Positions 24,931 to 34,123 of a stretch of 64,000 nt of DNA are shown here, piece after piece; positions within the stretch are counted from its first letter, which is position 1, and every line of letters begins with the position of its first letter. The stretch lies in assembly GCA_022784645.1 (NCBI GenBank), contig JALFZG010000053.1, forward strand, positions 20,261-84,260, given 5' to 3'. Under the pieces are notes generated by a model. That model was not told the origin of the DNA, did not search any database, and saw only the letters and a list, made by a program, of their open reading frames with translations. The position numbers and the translations under genes were made by a program. The stretch comes from Bacteroidales bacterium (GTDB lineage: Bacteria; Bacteroidota; Bacteroidia; Bacteroidales; Paludibacteraceae).

Positions 24931-25524
24931 TTATTTGCTGTAACGAGCGTTGAGCCCCTCAATCACGTCATTGGTGATATCGAGCGCATCAGCAGCCATG
25001 AGGATATTATCTTTACCGGTATTGGAAAGAATCATCTGGAAACGGCCGTCAGCATTGTACTCTTTCAAGTAGTTAGTGAGCGAATCAGCGAGCTGGAGGT
25101 TGATATCCTGGAGTTCCATTGCGATATCTTGAGAGAGTTTAGCCTCAAGTTCCTGAAGTTCCTGCTGCTCTTTCTGAATCTTCATTGCTTCCTGCTCTGC
25201 ACGTTCGCGGCTCAAGAATGCGTTGTTATCAAGCTTGCGCTGGAAATCAGCAGCCTTATTCTGGAGGTTGCGAGCGCGGGTATTGAGTTTGAGGCGAGCA
25301 TCTTCCTGCTTGCTCATGATCTGATCGTTGGCCTCAATAGCGAACTGATAGTTCTCGAGGAGCGAATCGAGGTTGATGTAAGCAATAGGAAGTTCAGCAG
25401 CAACCGAGCCATCAGCAGCTGCAACAGGATGGTCGCAAGTGGGTTTACTGGTGAAATGAAGAACAAAAAGCGCAACTACTGCTACGCCAAGGATTGTTTC
25501 GATAATAAGATTTGTCTTGTTCAT
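24931..25524 (-). CDS. OmpH/Skp family periplasmic chaperone-like protein
   Basis: A 197-residue protein with an N-terminal membrane anchor or uncleaved signal (IIETILGVAVVALFVLHF). The mature start IAYINLDSLLENYQFA matches the OmpH/Skp family. The central about 90 residues are a charged coiled coil (RARNLQNKAADFQRKLDNNA, EQEAMKIQKEQQELQELEAK), and the C-terminus GRFQMILSNTGKDNILMA is typical. Skp proteins hold unfolded outer-membrane proteins in the periplasm. It follows a small membrane-protein gene by 13 nt on the same strand, probably one transcript from the promoter near 25779-25809. Confidence 0.9.
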   Translation of the reverse strand: MNKTNLIIETILGVAVVALFVLHFTSKPTCDHPVAAADGSVAAELPIAYINLDSLLENYQFAIEANDQIMSKQEDARLKLNTRARNLQNKAADFQRKLDNNAFLSRERAEQEAMKIQKEQQELQELEAKLSQDIAMELQDINLQLADSLTNYLKEYNADGRFQMILSNTGKDNILMAADALDITNDVIEGLNARYSK

Positions 25525-25537
25525 ATTTTTTTATTTA

Positions 25538-25750
25538 TTATAGATTTTTCACATCAATCTTGTTTGCTTTTGGCCGACGAGCTTCTCTATCCTGACTCTG
25601 CACACACCCTATTCCGCGCTCTCGCATCGCCCGAGAATCAGAAATATGCATGGATTTGAAACGGCCGTTTTTCTTAAAGATCACTCTCACAGACAGGAGC
25701 ACCATCGCTACGATGATGAGCGCAAGCGTTATGAGAAGTGTTGCAAACAT
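25538..25750 (-). CDS. Small conserved membrane protein with a CVQSQD motif
   Basis: A 70-residue protein with one N-terminal helix (FATLLITLALIIVAMVLLSVRVIF) and a basic tail containing HISDSRAMRERGIGCVQSQDREAR. I recall similar short proteins, with a single anchor and this His/Cys tail, in other Bacteroidetes, but no function. The single Cys and His in the tail may bind a metal; this is speculation. A minus-strand TTG-N20-TAATTTTG promoter (25779-25809) lies upstream, making it the first gene of the pair with OmpH/Skp. Confidence 0.75.
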   Translation of the reverse strand: MFATLLITLALIIVAMVLLSVRVIFKKNGRFKSMHISDSRAMRERGIGCVQSQDREARRPKANKIDVKNL

Positions 25751-25865
25751 TGTGCCGAATTTTCAGTTTCGGCTACAAAATTACTACTTTTATCTGATTT
25801 GTGCAAGTTTTTTGGTAGAATAATATTGAAATAGCACTTTTTCTTAAGAAAAAAGGCCTCAGATA

Positions 25866-25896
25866 TTGCGTATTTCGGATATTTTATATAATTTTG
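25866..25896 (+). promoter_or_regulatory. Promoter of the bactofilin gene
   Basis: TTG (25866-25868), 20-bp spacer, TAATTTTG (25889-25896), then CGCTCG; 28 nt before the start codon at 25924. Confidence 0.85.
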
Positions 25897-25923
25897 CGCT
25901 CGCAAATTAAATTTCGCTTCATT

Positions 25924-26298
25924 ATGGCATCATTTCAAAATCAGCAAAATCAGCAGGGCGCACTCTATAACGCCATTACAGCCGAGAGTAAGATCATCGG
26001 TACGATAGTAGCCAACAACGACATCCGCATAGATGGCACGGTGGAAGGCGATATCCAATGCCGCGGCAAAGTGGTAATTGGCGAGAAAGGGCTCGTTCAC
26101 GGCAATATCCAATGTACGAATGCCGAAGTGCAAGGGCGTATAGAGGGCAAAGTGGAAGCTTTGCAGACGCTTGCTTTGCGCGCATCGGCCAATATTCAGG
26201 GAGATGTGGTAACGCAATCGCTTATCGTAGAACCCAACGCAATCTTCTGTGGCACCTGCCAAATGGGCAAGAAGAATGCCGCTATTGAGCAGAAATAA
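25924..26298 (+). CDS. Bactofilin (polymer-forming cytoskeletal protein)
   Basis: A 124-residue bactofilin. The core from about residue 20 to 110 is a regular right-handed beta-helix: IGTIVANNDIRIDGTVEGDI, GKVVIGEKGLVHGNI and ANIQGDVVTQSLIVEP, with the characteristic G-x-I/V spacing. Short unstructured Gln-rich N-terminus and basic C-terminus. Bactofilins self-assemble into nucleotide-free filaments at the membrane and often organise cell shape or chromosome-partition complexes. Start at 25924 matches the promoter spacing. The DUF1015 gene follows after 47 nt. Confidence 0.93.
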   Translation: MASFQNQQNQQGALYNAITAESKIIGTIVANNDIRIDGTVEGDIQCRGKVVIGEKGLVHGNIQCTNAEVQGRIEGKVEALQTLALRASANIQGDVVTQSLIVEPNAIFCGTCQMGKKNAAIEQK

Positions 26299-26345
26299 CG
26301 ATATTTTTATCGACACATAACTTAATCTATTAATCTATTTTTATC

Positions 26346-27590
26346 ATGGCAATTATCAAACCATTTGAGGGCGTTCGTCCTCCCAAAAATCTTGTTGACA
26401 AAGTATCGGCTCGTCCGTATGATGTGTTATCTTCAGAAGAAGCTCGCGAAGAAGCTGCCGGTCTTCCAATGTCGCTCTATCACATTAACCGCCCGGAGAT
26501 TAACTTTGAGGTAGGCTGCGATGAGCATGACCCGCGCGTGTATCAGGCCGCTCATGACCAGTATGAACTATTTAAGAAAAATGGTTGGCTCGTACGCGAT
26601 GCTGGCGAACATTATTACATTTATGCTCAAACGATGAACGGCAAAACGCAATATGGTTTGCTCGTTGCTGTACATGCTGATGATTATGAAAAAGGCGTTA
26701 TTCTTCGCCATGAGCTTACCCGCCGAGACAAAGAAGACGACCGCATGCGTCATGTAGAGGCTTGCAACGCCAATATCGGTCCGGCTTTCTTTGCTTATCC
26801 AGCTAATGCTGAGATGAAAGAGATTACCCGCAAGGCTGTAAGTGGCGAGCCGGAATATGATTTCGTATCGGCAGATGGCGTTCGTCATCAGATGTGGATC
26901 ATCTCTGATAAGGCCGTAATGGATCGCATTACGGAGATTTTCAAGACCTTCCCGCACCTGTATATCGCAGATGGTCACCATCGTTCGGCAGCAGCAGTTC
27001 GCGTGGCTCAAGAGCGCAAGAAAGCCAATCCGAACCATAAGGGAGACGAAGAATACAATTATTTCCTTACGGCTTGCTTTGCAGCTGACGAATTGACCGT
27101 TTTGGACTATAATCGCGTTGTGAAAGACCTCAACGGCAAGACCGCGGAGGAACTTTTGAAAGCACTCGAAGCTGACTTTACGGTAGAGGACATGGGCGAG
27201 GACTATTACAAGCCTGCCAAGCGCCATGAGTTCTCACTTTATATCAACAAACATTGGTATCGCCTGACTACCAAAGCTGAGCATATCCACGAAGAAGACC
27301 CCATCGAGAGCCTCGATGTAGCTATTTCTTCTAAGCATATTCTTGATAAGCAGTTTGGCATTACCGACCTCAGAGGCGATAAGCGCATTGATTTCATTGG
27401 TGGTATTCGCGGTCTTGAAGAGCTTAAGAAACTCGTAGACAACGGAAGTGCTGCATGTGCTTTAGCGCTCTACCCCGTTTCGATGGAAGAGATTTTCCGA
27501 GTAGCAGACAGCGGCAACATCATGCCTCCTAAGGCTACTTGGTTTGAGCCAAAACTACGCTCTGGTGTAGTAATTCACGAACTCGACTAA
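26346..27590 (+). CDS. DUF1015 family protein
   Basis: A 414-residue cytosolic protein of family DUF1015 (PF06245). Conserved blocks: IIKPFEGVRPPKNLVDKVSARPYDVLSSEEAR at the N-terminus (given here in parts), RHELTRRDKEDDR, and the invariant ADGHHRSAAAVR in the middle, which looks like a nucleotide or phosphate-binding site. In Bacteroidetes members are often encoded near serine biosynthesis genes; that neighbourhood is not seen here. Biochemical role unknown. The next gene starts 1 nt after its stop, suggesting co-expression. Confidence 0.92.
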   Translation: MAIIKPFEGVRPPKNLVDKVSARPYDVLSSEEAREEAAGLPMSLYHINRPEINFEVGCDEHDPRVYQAAHDQYELFKKNGWLVRDAGEHYYIYAQTMNGKTQYGLLVAVHADDYEKGVILRHELTRRDKEDDRMRHVEACNANIGPAFFAYPANAEMKEITRKAVSGEPEYDFVSADGVRHQMWIISDKAVMDRITEIFKTFPHLYIADGHHRSAAAVRVAQERKKANPNHKGDEEYNYFLTACFAADELTVLDYNRVVKDLNGKTAEELLKALEADFTVEDMGEDYYKPAKRHEFSLYINKHWYRLTTKAEHIHEEDPIESLDVAISSKHILDKQFGITDLRGDKRIDFIGGIRGLEELKKLVDNGSAACALALYPVSMEEIFRVADSGNIMPPKATWFEPKLRSGVVIHELD

Positions 27591-27591
27591 A

Positions 27592-29757
27592 ATGAATTTG
27601 ACCCTTGATTTCAAACATATTGTAATCGTAATTCTGTGCGCGACGATGGCTTTGCTGTCGTCGTGCGCTATGTCTTCTCGTATTCAAAAAGCCGATAAGA
27701 AATATGCCATTGGCGAGTATTATGAGGCGGCTCAAGATTATAGGAAGATCTACTCCAAAATACCTTCCAAAAATAAGCAACTCAAAGGTGAAATAGCCTT
27801 TAAGCAGGGTGAATGCTACCGGCATATCAATAGTCCTAAGGCCGTACAAGCATACGCGAATGCTATCCGAAACAAGTATTTTCTGCAAGACTCTATCGTA
27901 TATTTGCGGCAAGCGCAAGTGCTTCATTATCAAGGCAAATATACCGATGCAATCAAAGGATACGACCTGTATCTACAATGGCAACCGGACTCGTATGAAG
28001 CACAGGCCGGACGCTTTGCGTGTCAGCAAATAGGCGAATGGAAAAACAATCCAACAAGATATAAGATTTCTCCTGCGAAGGAGTTTAATATTAAGAAATA
28101 TTCCTCTTTCTCACCCTGTTTCGTTGGCGAAACGGCAGATGCTTTGCTCTTTACGTCCAACCGAACCGTTCAGAAAAAGAAAGACAAAAAGAACAGTCCG
28201 GTTACGGGTGTGCCGATTTGTCAACTCTACTCTACCCGCAAAGATGCGGATGGCAAGTGGACCGATATTGAAATAGCAGAAGGACTCAATGATGGAGGAG
28301 AGGGCGAAGGCAATGCCGAAGCTGGAAGTAGTTCCGTGAGTTTAGATGGCGATGACAGTTCGAGCAATGGAGGAGGAAGTGGAAATATGGGCAACACAGG
28401 TGGCGAAGGTGGTGCGGGTCAAAAAGCCGCTACTTCAGCAGAGGTTGGCGTATGCTGCACTTCGGCTGACGGACGTACACTTTATTTCACTTGGTCAAAA
28501 CCCATCAACGGTCAGGACCTTGGTGCAAAAATCTTCAGTTCTGCTCGTGCAAGTGGCACTTGGGGGGCTCCCCAAGAAGTGATTCTATTCAGAGACTCTA
28601 CCATTTCCGTTGGTCACCCTGCTCTCAACCATGAAGGAGACACCCTCTACTTTGCTTCTGATGCTCCCGGTGGATTGGGGGGCAAAGATATTTGGTTCTC
28701 TGTTTTGGATGGCAACAAATGGTCTTTCCCAGAAAACATGGGACCGCAAATCAACACTTCGGGCGATGAGATGTTTCCTACTGTAGCCCCTGATGGCAGT
28801 TTATACTTTGCTTCGAGCGGACATCCCGGTTATGGCGGACTAGATATATATCATGCTATCAAAGATACGATGATTCTTCGTGACTCAACTTGGGTACAAG
28901 GTTATCAACTCTGGAACATGGGCTTCCCTATCAATTCTGCAGGGGATGATTTCGGTATCACGTTTGAGCCGGAAGGTACAGCCGGTTTCTTCTCATCAGA
29001 CAGAGGTAGCCGCAAAGCCATTGACCAAATCTACCGATTTATTTTACCCGAGTTGGTATTCCTTCTGGAAGGAACAATTACAGACCCCAATGGCGAACCG
29101 GTATCGGATGCCATCATCCGTTTGGTTGGCGATAATGGCACCAACGTAAAGCTCCAGACTCGCCGAGATGGTACGTATCGTATTAAGCTCGACCCCAATG
29201 TGAATTACGCAATGCTCGCGTCCGCGCGCGGGTACTTAAATAATAAGGAGGTGCTCCATACGCAGGGTCTCAAAGACAGTAAGACGTTTACGCAAAACTT
29301 TACGCTTACCTCATTGTCCAAACCCGTAAAGATGGAGAATGTGTTCTACGAATTTGGTAAATGGACGCTCACTCCCACTTCTGCCGCATCACTCGATGCG
29401 CTCGTAAAACTGCTCAAAGACAATCCGAATATCACGATTGAACTCTCGGCCCATACGGACCTTGTTGGCAATGCTGAAGCCAACCGTATCCTATCGGAGA
29501 AGCGCGCACAATCATGCGTTGATTACCTCATCAAAGCTGGAATTCAAGCCGATCGTCTTACGCCAGTTGGCTATGGAAAGACGAAACCGGTTGTAGCAGA
29601 CAAAGCGCTTAATAATCAGTATGATTTTATCCCTGTAGATCAAGAACTCAACGAGGAATTTATTCTCTCACTTCCTAAGAATCAACAAGAAATATGCAAT
29701 CAAATCAATCGTCGAACAGAGTTTAAAGTCTTGCGAACGACCTATGGTTTGTATTAA
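27592..29757 (+). CDS. porE: PorE-like type IX secretion lipoprotein (TPR, beta-propeller, CRD, OmpA_C)
   Basis: A 721-residue outer-membrane lipoprotein (lipobox ALLSSCAM). Domains in order: TPR-like helices (about 30-150), a PD40/WD40-type beta-propeller (about 170-480, repeats such as FTSNR, YFASDAPGGLGGKDIW, YFASSGHPGYGGLDIY), a carboxypeptidase regulatory-like domain (about 485-570) and an OmpA_C peptidoglycan-binding domain (about 580-721, NITIELSAHTDLVGNAEANRILSEKRA in parts). This order is that of PorE of Porphyromonas gingivalis, a component of the type IX secretion system that anchors the complex to peptidoglycan. An odd Gly/Ser/Asn-rich insertion (about 240-285) interrupts the propeller. 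It begins 1 nt after the DUF1015 gene. Confidence 0.85.
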   Translation: MNLTLDFKHIVIVILCATMALLSSCAMSSRIQKADKKYAIGEYYEAAQDYRKIYSKIPSKNKQLKGEIAFKQGECYRHINSPKAVQAYANAIRNKYFLQDSIVYLRQAQVLHYQGKYTDAIKGYDLYLQWQPDSYEAQAGRFACQQIGEWKNNPTRYKISPAKEFNIKKYSSFSPCFVGETADALLFTSNRTVQKKKDKKNSPVTGVPICQLYSTRKDADGKWTDIEIAEGLNDGGEGEGNAEAGSSSVSLDGDDSSSNGGGSGNMGNTGGEGGAGQKAATSAEVGVCCTSADGRTLYFTWSKPINGQDLGAKIFSSARASGTWGAPQEVILFRDSTISVGHPALNHEGDTLYFASDAPGGLGGKDIWFSVLDGNKWSFPENMGPQINTSGDEMFPTVAPDGSLYFASSGHPGYGGLDIYHAIKDTMILRDSTWVQGYQLWNMGFPINSAGDDFGITFEPEGTAGFFSSDRGSRKAIDQIYRFILPELVFLLEGTITDPNGEPVSDAIIRLVGDNGTNVKLQTRRDGTYRIKLDPNVNYAMLASARGYLNNKEVLHTQGLKDSKTFTQNFTLTSLSKPVKMENVFYEFGKWTLTPTSAASLDALVKLLKDNPNITIELSAHTDLVGNAEANRILSEKRAQSCVDYLIKAGIQADRLTPVGYGKTKPVVADKALNNQYDFIPVDQELNEEFILSLPKNQQEICNQINRRTEFKVLRTTYGLY

Positions 29758-29772
29758 TAATACCCCATTCCA

Positions 29773-30567
29773 ATGAAGCAATATCTCGATTTATGCCGCC
29801 GAGTAATGACGGAAGGCAGTCTGAAAACAGATAGAACAGGCACGGGTACTCGTTCGGTTTTCGGCCATCAAATGCGCTTTGATTTATCAGAAGGATTCCC
29901 ACTTCTGACTACCAAGAAACTGCATTTAAAGTCCATTATCTATGAATTGCTCTGGTTTCTTCAGGGCGATACGAATGTGCGCTATTTGCAGGAACATGGC
30001 GTAAGGATTTGGAATGAATGGGCAGACGAGAATGGTGATTTAGGTCCCGTTTATGGGCATCAATGGCGCTCATGGCCGGATTACAATGGCGGCACCATTG
30101 ATCAGATTCAAATGATACTCGATCAGATCAAGCATACGCCCGATTCGCGAAGAATGCTTGTATCCGCATGGAATGTGGCAGAAGTCAATAAGATGGCTCT
30201 CCCACCCTGCCATTCGCTCTTTCAGTTTTATGTAGCCGATGGCAAACTCTCTCTGCAACTATACCAGAGAAGTGCGGATATCTTTTTGGGCGTTCCATTT
30301 AATATCGCAAGTTATGCGCTCCTATTAATGATGGTTGCGCAAGTTACAGGATTGCAGCCGGGAGAGTTTATCCACACATTAGGTGATGCACATATTTACA
30401 CGAACCACTTCGAGCAGGTAAATTTGCAACTCACGCGTGAGCCTCGTAAGTTGCCCACCATGCACTTGAATCCGGAAGTGAAGGACCTCTTCAGCTTCCA
30501 ATACGAAGATTTCCAACTGGAGGGCTATGACCCGCATCCGCATATTGCAGGTGTAGTAGCCGTTTGA
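29773..30567 (+). CDS. thyA: Thymidylate synthase
   Basis: A 264-residue thymidylate synthase converting dUMP and methylenetetrahydrofolate to dTMP and dihydrofolate. Motifs: [11 protein letters not shown], the arginine loop [10 protein letters not shown], catalytic Cys in [12 protein letters not shown], dUMP-binding [18 protein letters not shown], and the C-terminal AVV-type end. Length equals E. coli ThyA. The folA gene follows 13 nt later, coupling dTMP synthesis to recycling of dihydrofolate. Confidence 0.98.
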   Translation: MKQYLDLCRRVMTEGSLKTDRTGTGTRSVFGHQMRFDLSEGFPLLTTKKLHLKSIIYELLWFLQGDTNVRYLQEHGVRIWNEWADENGDLGPVYGHQWRSWPDYNGGTIDQIQMILDQIKHTPDSRRMLVSAWNVAEVNKMALPPCHSLFQFYVADGKLSLQLYQRSADIFLGVPFNIASYALLLMMVAQVTGLQPGEFIHTLGDAHIYTNHFEQVNLQLTREPRKLPTMHLNPEVKDLFSFQYEDFQLEGYDPHPHIAGVVAV

Positions 30568-30580
30568 TTACTTATAAAAT

Positions 30581-31075
30581 ATGATATCGATTATTGTAGC
30601 AATAAGTCAAGATAATGCTATCGGCAAACAAGGCAACTTGTTGTGTCATTTGCCGGCAGACCTAAAGCATTTTAAAGAGATAACGATGGGGAATCCTATT
30701 CTTATGGGCAAGAACACATGGTTGTCTCTTCCTCGTCGTCCACTTCCCGGAAGACGCAATATTGTCGTTACGCACCACCCCAATGCCAATGGACTTGAAG
30801 GAGCTGAAACTGTGGGCAGTATTGATGAAGCAATTTCATCAGTAGATACCAATGATGAATGCTTTGTAATTGGTGGTGGCATGATTTACAAACAATGTCT
30901 TCCGAAGGCTGACAAATTGTATATCACGGAAATACATGCCACTTTCCCAGATGCGGATACGTTCTTCCCGACAATCGATCCTACTGAATGGGAACTGGTA
31001 GAGGAAGAAAGGTTTGAAGCCGATGAGAAGAACCCATACCCTTATAGTTTCAAAACATACCTCCGCAAGCAGTAA
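30581..31075 (+). CDS. folA: Dihydrofolate reductase
   Basis: A 164-residue DHFR reducing dihydrofolate with NADPH. Motifs: AISQDNAIGKQGNLLCHLPADLKHFKE (in parts; the substrate carboxylate-binding Asp is in PADL), MGKNTWLSLPRRPLPGRRNIV for NADPH, and FVIGGGMIYKQCL. Typical length. It follows thyA with a 13-nt gap, the common thyA-folA operon arrangement. Confidence 0.97.
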   Translation: MISIIVAISQDNAIGKQGNLLCHLPADLKHFKEITMGNPILMGKNTWLSLPRRPLPGRRNIVVTHHPNANGLEGAETVGSIDEAISSVDTNDECFVIGGGMIYKQCLPKADKLYITEIHATFPDADTFFPTIDPTEWELVEEERFEADEKNPYPYSFKTYLRKQ

Positions 31076-31197
31076 CTCTTATACGAACTACTGCCTGCAG
31101 AGGCATATTGGGAATCAAATGGGTAATGAATCAAGCAACTGCTTTATATGATTTACAAAATCAATTGCCCATGAGATTATTACCCTTAGGATTGGAA

Positions 31198-31656
31198 TTA
31201 GCGAATCACTTCGAGAATCTGCTCAGCGTGGATTTTGGTTTTAATCTCCTTGGGAGTAAAGATTCGGGTGATTGCTCCCTCTTCATTTACCAAGTAAGTA
31301 GTGCGCAAAGTGCCGATGGTTCTGCGTCCACAAGCCACTTTCTCTCCCCAACTACCCAATTCTTGAAGCAAACGAGTGTCAGTATCAGCAATGAGCGGAA
31401 ACTCCAATCCGTTGGTTTCAGCAAACTTCTGCTGAGAAGCCTGCTTATCCTTGCTCACACCAATAATCATATACCCTTCCGCTTCCAATTCTGCTTTATG
31501 CGCCTGAAGCGAACATGCCTCAGCCGTACAGCCGCTCGTATTGGCCTTCGGATAAGTATAAAGAACCAATTTCTTTCCGCGATAATCGCTACTTTTGATT
31601 TCATTTCCGTGTTGGTCAATGCCTAACACTTCAGGAATTTTATCTCCTACTACCAT
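31198..31656 (-). CDS. bcp: Thioredoxin-dependent thiol peroxidase (Bcp/PrxQ)
   Basis: A 152-residue peroxiredoxin of the PrxQ/BCP group that reduces hydroperoxides using thioredoxin. The active site is YPKANTSGCTAEACSLQ with peroxidatic Cys43 and resolving Cys48, the atypical two-Cys arrangement five residues apart. The TPS-type substrate region is slightly changed (KANTSGC where most have KDNTPGC). It is convergent with folA and divergent from the exported phosphatase gene at 31720. Confidence 0.96.
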   Translation of the reverse strand: MVVGDKIPEVLGIDQHGNEIKSSDYRGKKLVLYTYPKANTSGCTAEACSLQAHKAELEAEGYMIIGVSKDKQASQQKFAETNGLEFPLIADTDTRLLQELGSWGEKVACGRRTIGTLRTTYLVNEEGAITRIFTPKEIKTKIHAEQILEVIR

Positions 31657-31719
31657 AGCATTAAGAATGATTTTCGTTTATAACTGTTAATAATTTTCAA
31701 AACCGTAATTAAACTATTC

Positions 31720-32697
31720 ATGAAAAGCACTTTACGTACCATCCTTGCAGTAATATGCATCCTTTGGGGGATTCGGGGCAAAGCTCAGCAGCCGGCTCCG
31801 ATACGGATTGTGGCGTATAATGTAGAGAATCTGTTTGATACTAAAAACGACAGTTTGCGCAATGATGATGAATTTTTGCCCGATGGTACGTATCATTGGA
31901 CGTACGGCCGGTATCTCACAAAACTGAGCCATATTGCACAAGTGATAGCCGCCATAGGCGAATGGACTCCTCCTGCCATCATAGGAATGGTAGAGGTAGA
32001 GACCGACAGCTGCTTGATTCAGCTCCAGAAATGGCATCTTGGCAAAAATTATCCGTATAAAAGTGTCTTAATAGAAGGCCCAGATAATCGTGGAATAGAC
32101 CCTGGTTTGCTATACGATACTACTCGACTTCAACTTATTGATTTTCAGTCAATATCAGTAGGAGATAGCAATGGCGAATGGCAATCAAGAGATATATTGC
32201 ATTGCTCATTCGCAAAAATAGATGCTGCGGATACACTTGCTTCCGAAATATTGCATCTGCTATTATGCCATTTCCCCTCACAACGAGGAGGTGCAGCCCA
32301 ATCTGCAGACAAACGCGAGATCGCTCAACAAGTACTATACAGAACCGCAGACGCTATTCTGCAGACGGATTCTTCGGCCTTGATTCTCGCAATGGGCGAC
32401 TTTAATTCTGAACCCCAAGACAACCTTGTTCCGCTGCTTCATAATCTGATGATTCCCCTTGCAAAAGCAGATCGAGGAACATATAAGTTCCATGGAATAT
32501 GGTCATGTCTGGATCAGTTTTATGCATCTGATGCTCTATTGCCACTATTGTCAGAACCGCATATTTTTGCACCCGATTGGTTGTTGGAAGAAGACCCAAA
32601 ATACGTAGGGTCAAAGCCATTTCGCACATATATGGGGCCGCGATATAATGGTGGCTACTCTGACCATTTACCTATTTTCATTGATTTGAATTGGTAA
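31720..32697 (+). CDS. Exported endonuclease/exonuclease/phosphatase family protein
   Basis: A 325-residue protein with a signal peptide (LRTILAVICILWGIRGKAQ). The EEP fold is shown by IRIVAYNVENLFDT (metal-binding Asn and Glu), GMVEVETDSC (catalytic Glu), LLLCHFPSQRGG, ALILAMGDFNSEPQD (GDFN motif) and a C-terminal GGYSDHLPIFIDL (catalytic SDH). All key residues are present. Substrate may be extracellular DNA, RNA or a phospho-compound; sequence does not decide. Probably outside the cytoplasm. Confidence 0.92.
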   Translation: MKSTLRTILAVICILWGIRGKAQQPAPIRIVAYNVENLFDTKNDSLRNDDEFLPDGTYHWTYGRYLTKLSHIAQVIAAIGEWTPPAIIGMVEVETDSCLIQLQKWHLGKNYPYKSVLIEGPDNRGIDPGLLYDTTRLQLIDFQSISVGDSNGEWQSRDILHCSFAKIDAADTLASEILHLLLCHFPSQRGGAAQSADKREIAQQVLYRTADAILQTDSSALILAMGDFNSEPQDNLVPLLHNLMIPLAKADRGTYKFHGIWSCLDQFYASDALLPLLSEPHIFAPDWLLEEDPKYVGSKPFRTYMGPRYNGGYSDHLPIFIDLNW

Positions 32698-32711
32698 AGC
32701 AAAAGGGCAGA

Positions 32712-33401
32712 TTACGCATCTTTTGCAAGCAATACTTCCAATTCCTCAACAGAAGCACAAGTCTGCCAACCGAATTGGCTAGCTGCCAATCGATTGGATT
32801 CGATATCATCTATAAAGATTGTTTCTTCAGGCTTATATACTTCTCCAACTGCCTCATAATCAGCTTCTATCTGCTTATTGGCCAACTCGAAAATACGGGG
32901 GTCGGGTTTGCCCAAATGTACGATATGCGAAGCAAAAGTGCGATCGAAATAGGTATCGAAATCTGGATATTCTGCATGAATATGGCGCCAATGCTCTTCG
33001 TTGTTATTACTGAGTGCATAGATGGGATAATGCAGATGCCATTTCTTCAGCAACTGAAAGCGATAGGTAGGAATACCAGCATGCATAGCATCCCATGCAT
33101 CGAATACATCATCAGAAGTAAAACCAGGTTTGGCCAACTTTAGAATGGCTTCAGCAAAATCATCCGAACTGATTAACCCAAGCTCATAGTCATGCATGAT
33201 TGTAGATGTATTGGCAGCTACAGAAAGCGCCACTTGCAATCTTTTGCTTTCGGCATTATCCATATCCGCAGCCTCTCCATTCGGCTGAAGCCCCAATGCA
33301 GCTATGTTGGGACCTAAAATGCGAGTAAACTTCTCAATGCACAATGGGATATTGTGATCCATTATCACTCCTCCCAAATCAAATACAAGTGTACGAATCA
33401 T
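32712..33401 (-). CDS. HAD family hydrolase
   Basis: A 229-residue HAD-superfamily phosphatase. Motif I is FDLGGVIMD (FDLGGV in place of DxDxT is common in this YihX/epoxide hydrolase-like branch), motif II is the serine/asparagine in YALSNNNEEHW, motif III the lysine in GKPDPRIFELANK, and motif IV is FIDDIESNRLAA. The helical cap is between residues 15 and 90. Cytosolic. A related gene (57263-57886) lies elsewhere in the window. Substrate unknown. Confidence 0.92.
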   Translation of the reverse strand: MIRTLVFDLGGVIMDHNIPLCIEKFTRILGPNIAALGLQPNGEAADMDNAESKRLQVALSVAANTSTIMHDYELGLISSDDFAEAILKLAKPGFTSDDVFDAWDAMHAGIPTYRFQLLKKWHLHYPIYALSNNNEEHWRHIHAEYPDFDTYFDRTFASHIVHLGKPDPRIFELANKQIEADYEAVGEVYKPEETIFIDDIESNRLAASQFGWQTCASVEELEVLLAKDA

Positions 33402-33489
33402 GCGAGATATACGATTTTATCAATCATGAAAACAGTTTCTTTATTCGTGAAACAACAATCTTATCACCCAGACATAGGACTGAATGCGC

Positions 33490-34113
33490 TCATTTACAGA
33501 AAAAGTCTGCTAATTTCTTCATTGCTCGAGCACGATGTGAAATTGTATTCTTGTATTCTGTAGGCAATTGGGCAAACGTAAGTACTTGCCCCTCTGGACA
33601 AAATACAGGATCATATCCAAACCCATGTTCTCCCCTCTCCTCTTCTGAAATTTGACCCTCTACAGCACCAACGAACTGCTGCTTATGAGGAGCAGAGAGC
33701 GAATGAGGCTTATCCCAGAGAATGAGCGTTACTACGGTTCGAAATTCAGCAAATCGATCCGTTTTTCCTTTCATCAAGCGAAGTGTTTTAGCTCTATTAT
33801 CCGCAGGATCACAATCTTCGCCAGCCCATCGAGCAGTATATACTCCCGGCATCCAATCCAAACTACGAATACAAAGACCCGTATCGTCAGCAAAGCAACC
33901 TACGACATCATTCGGCATAGAGCATTGGTGAGCTTTATACCACTCAAATACGTAATCCGCTTTTTGCATGGAATTGCCTTCAAGCGTATCAGCCGTTTCT
34001 GGAATATCTGCATGCAATCCGATTTCAGCAAGCGAAAGAATTTCAAAGTCTGAGAGTATAGCACGAGCTTCCTCTAATTTATGAATGTTATTTGAAGCAA
34101 AAATGAGTTTCAT
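33490..34113 (-). CDS. RdgB/HAM1 family non-canonical purine NTP pyrophosphatase
   Basis: A 207-residue house-cleaning enzyme hydrolysing dITP/XTP to monophosphates. Motifs: KLIFASNNIHKLEEAR, ETADTLEGNSMQKADY, ADDTGLCI (catalytic Asp), PGVYTARWAGE, GHGFGYDPVF in the variant EHGFGYDPVFCPEG, and ISHRARAMKKL. Start at 34113 (MKLIFASNN) fits the family; the longer frame is not needed. It lies 10 nt downstream of the epimerase gene on the same strand, probably one transcript. Confidence 0.95.
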   Translation of the reverse strand: MKLIFASNNIHKLEEARAILSDFEILSLAEIGLHADIPETADTLEGNSMQKADYVFEWYKAHQCSMPNDVVGCFADDTGLCIRSLDWMPGVYTARWAGEDCDPADNRAKTLRLMKGKTDRFAEFRTVVTLILWDKPHSLSAPHKQQFVGAVEGQISEEERGEHGFGYDPVFCPEGQVLTFAQLPTEYKNTISHRARAMKKLADFFCK

Positions 34114-34123
34114 AATTTTGCTA

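Noticed and set aside
31108..31626. 172-codon plus-strand frame over bcp
   Set aside because: Antisense to a peroxiredoxin gene with intact catalytic cysteines.
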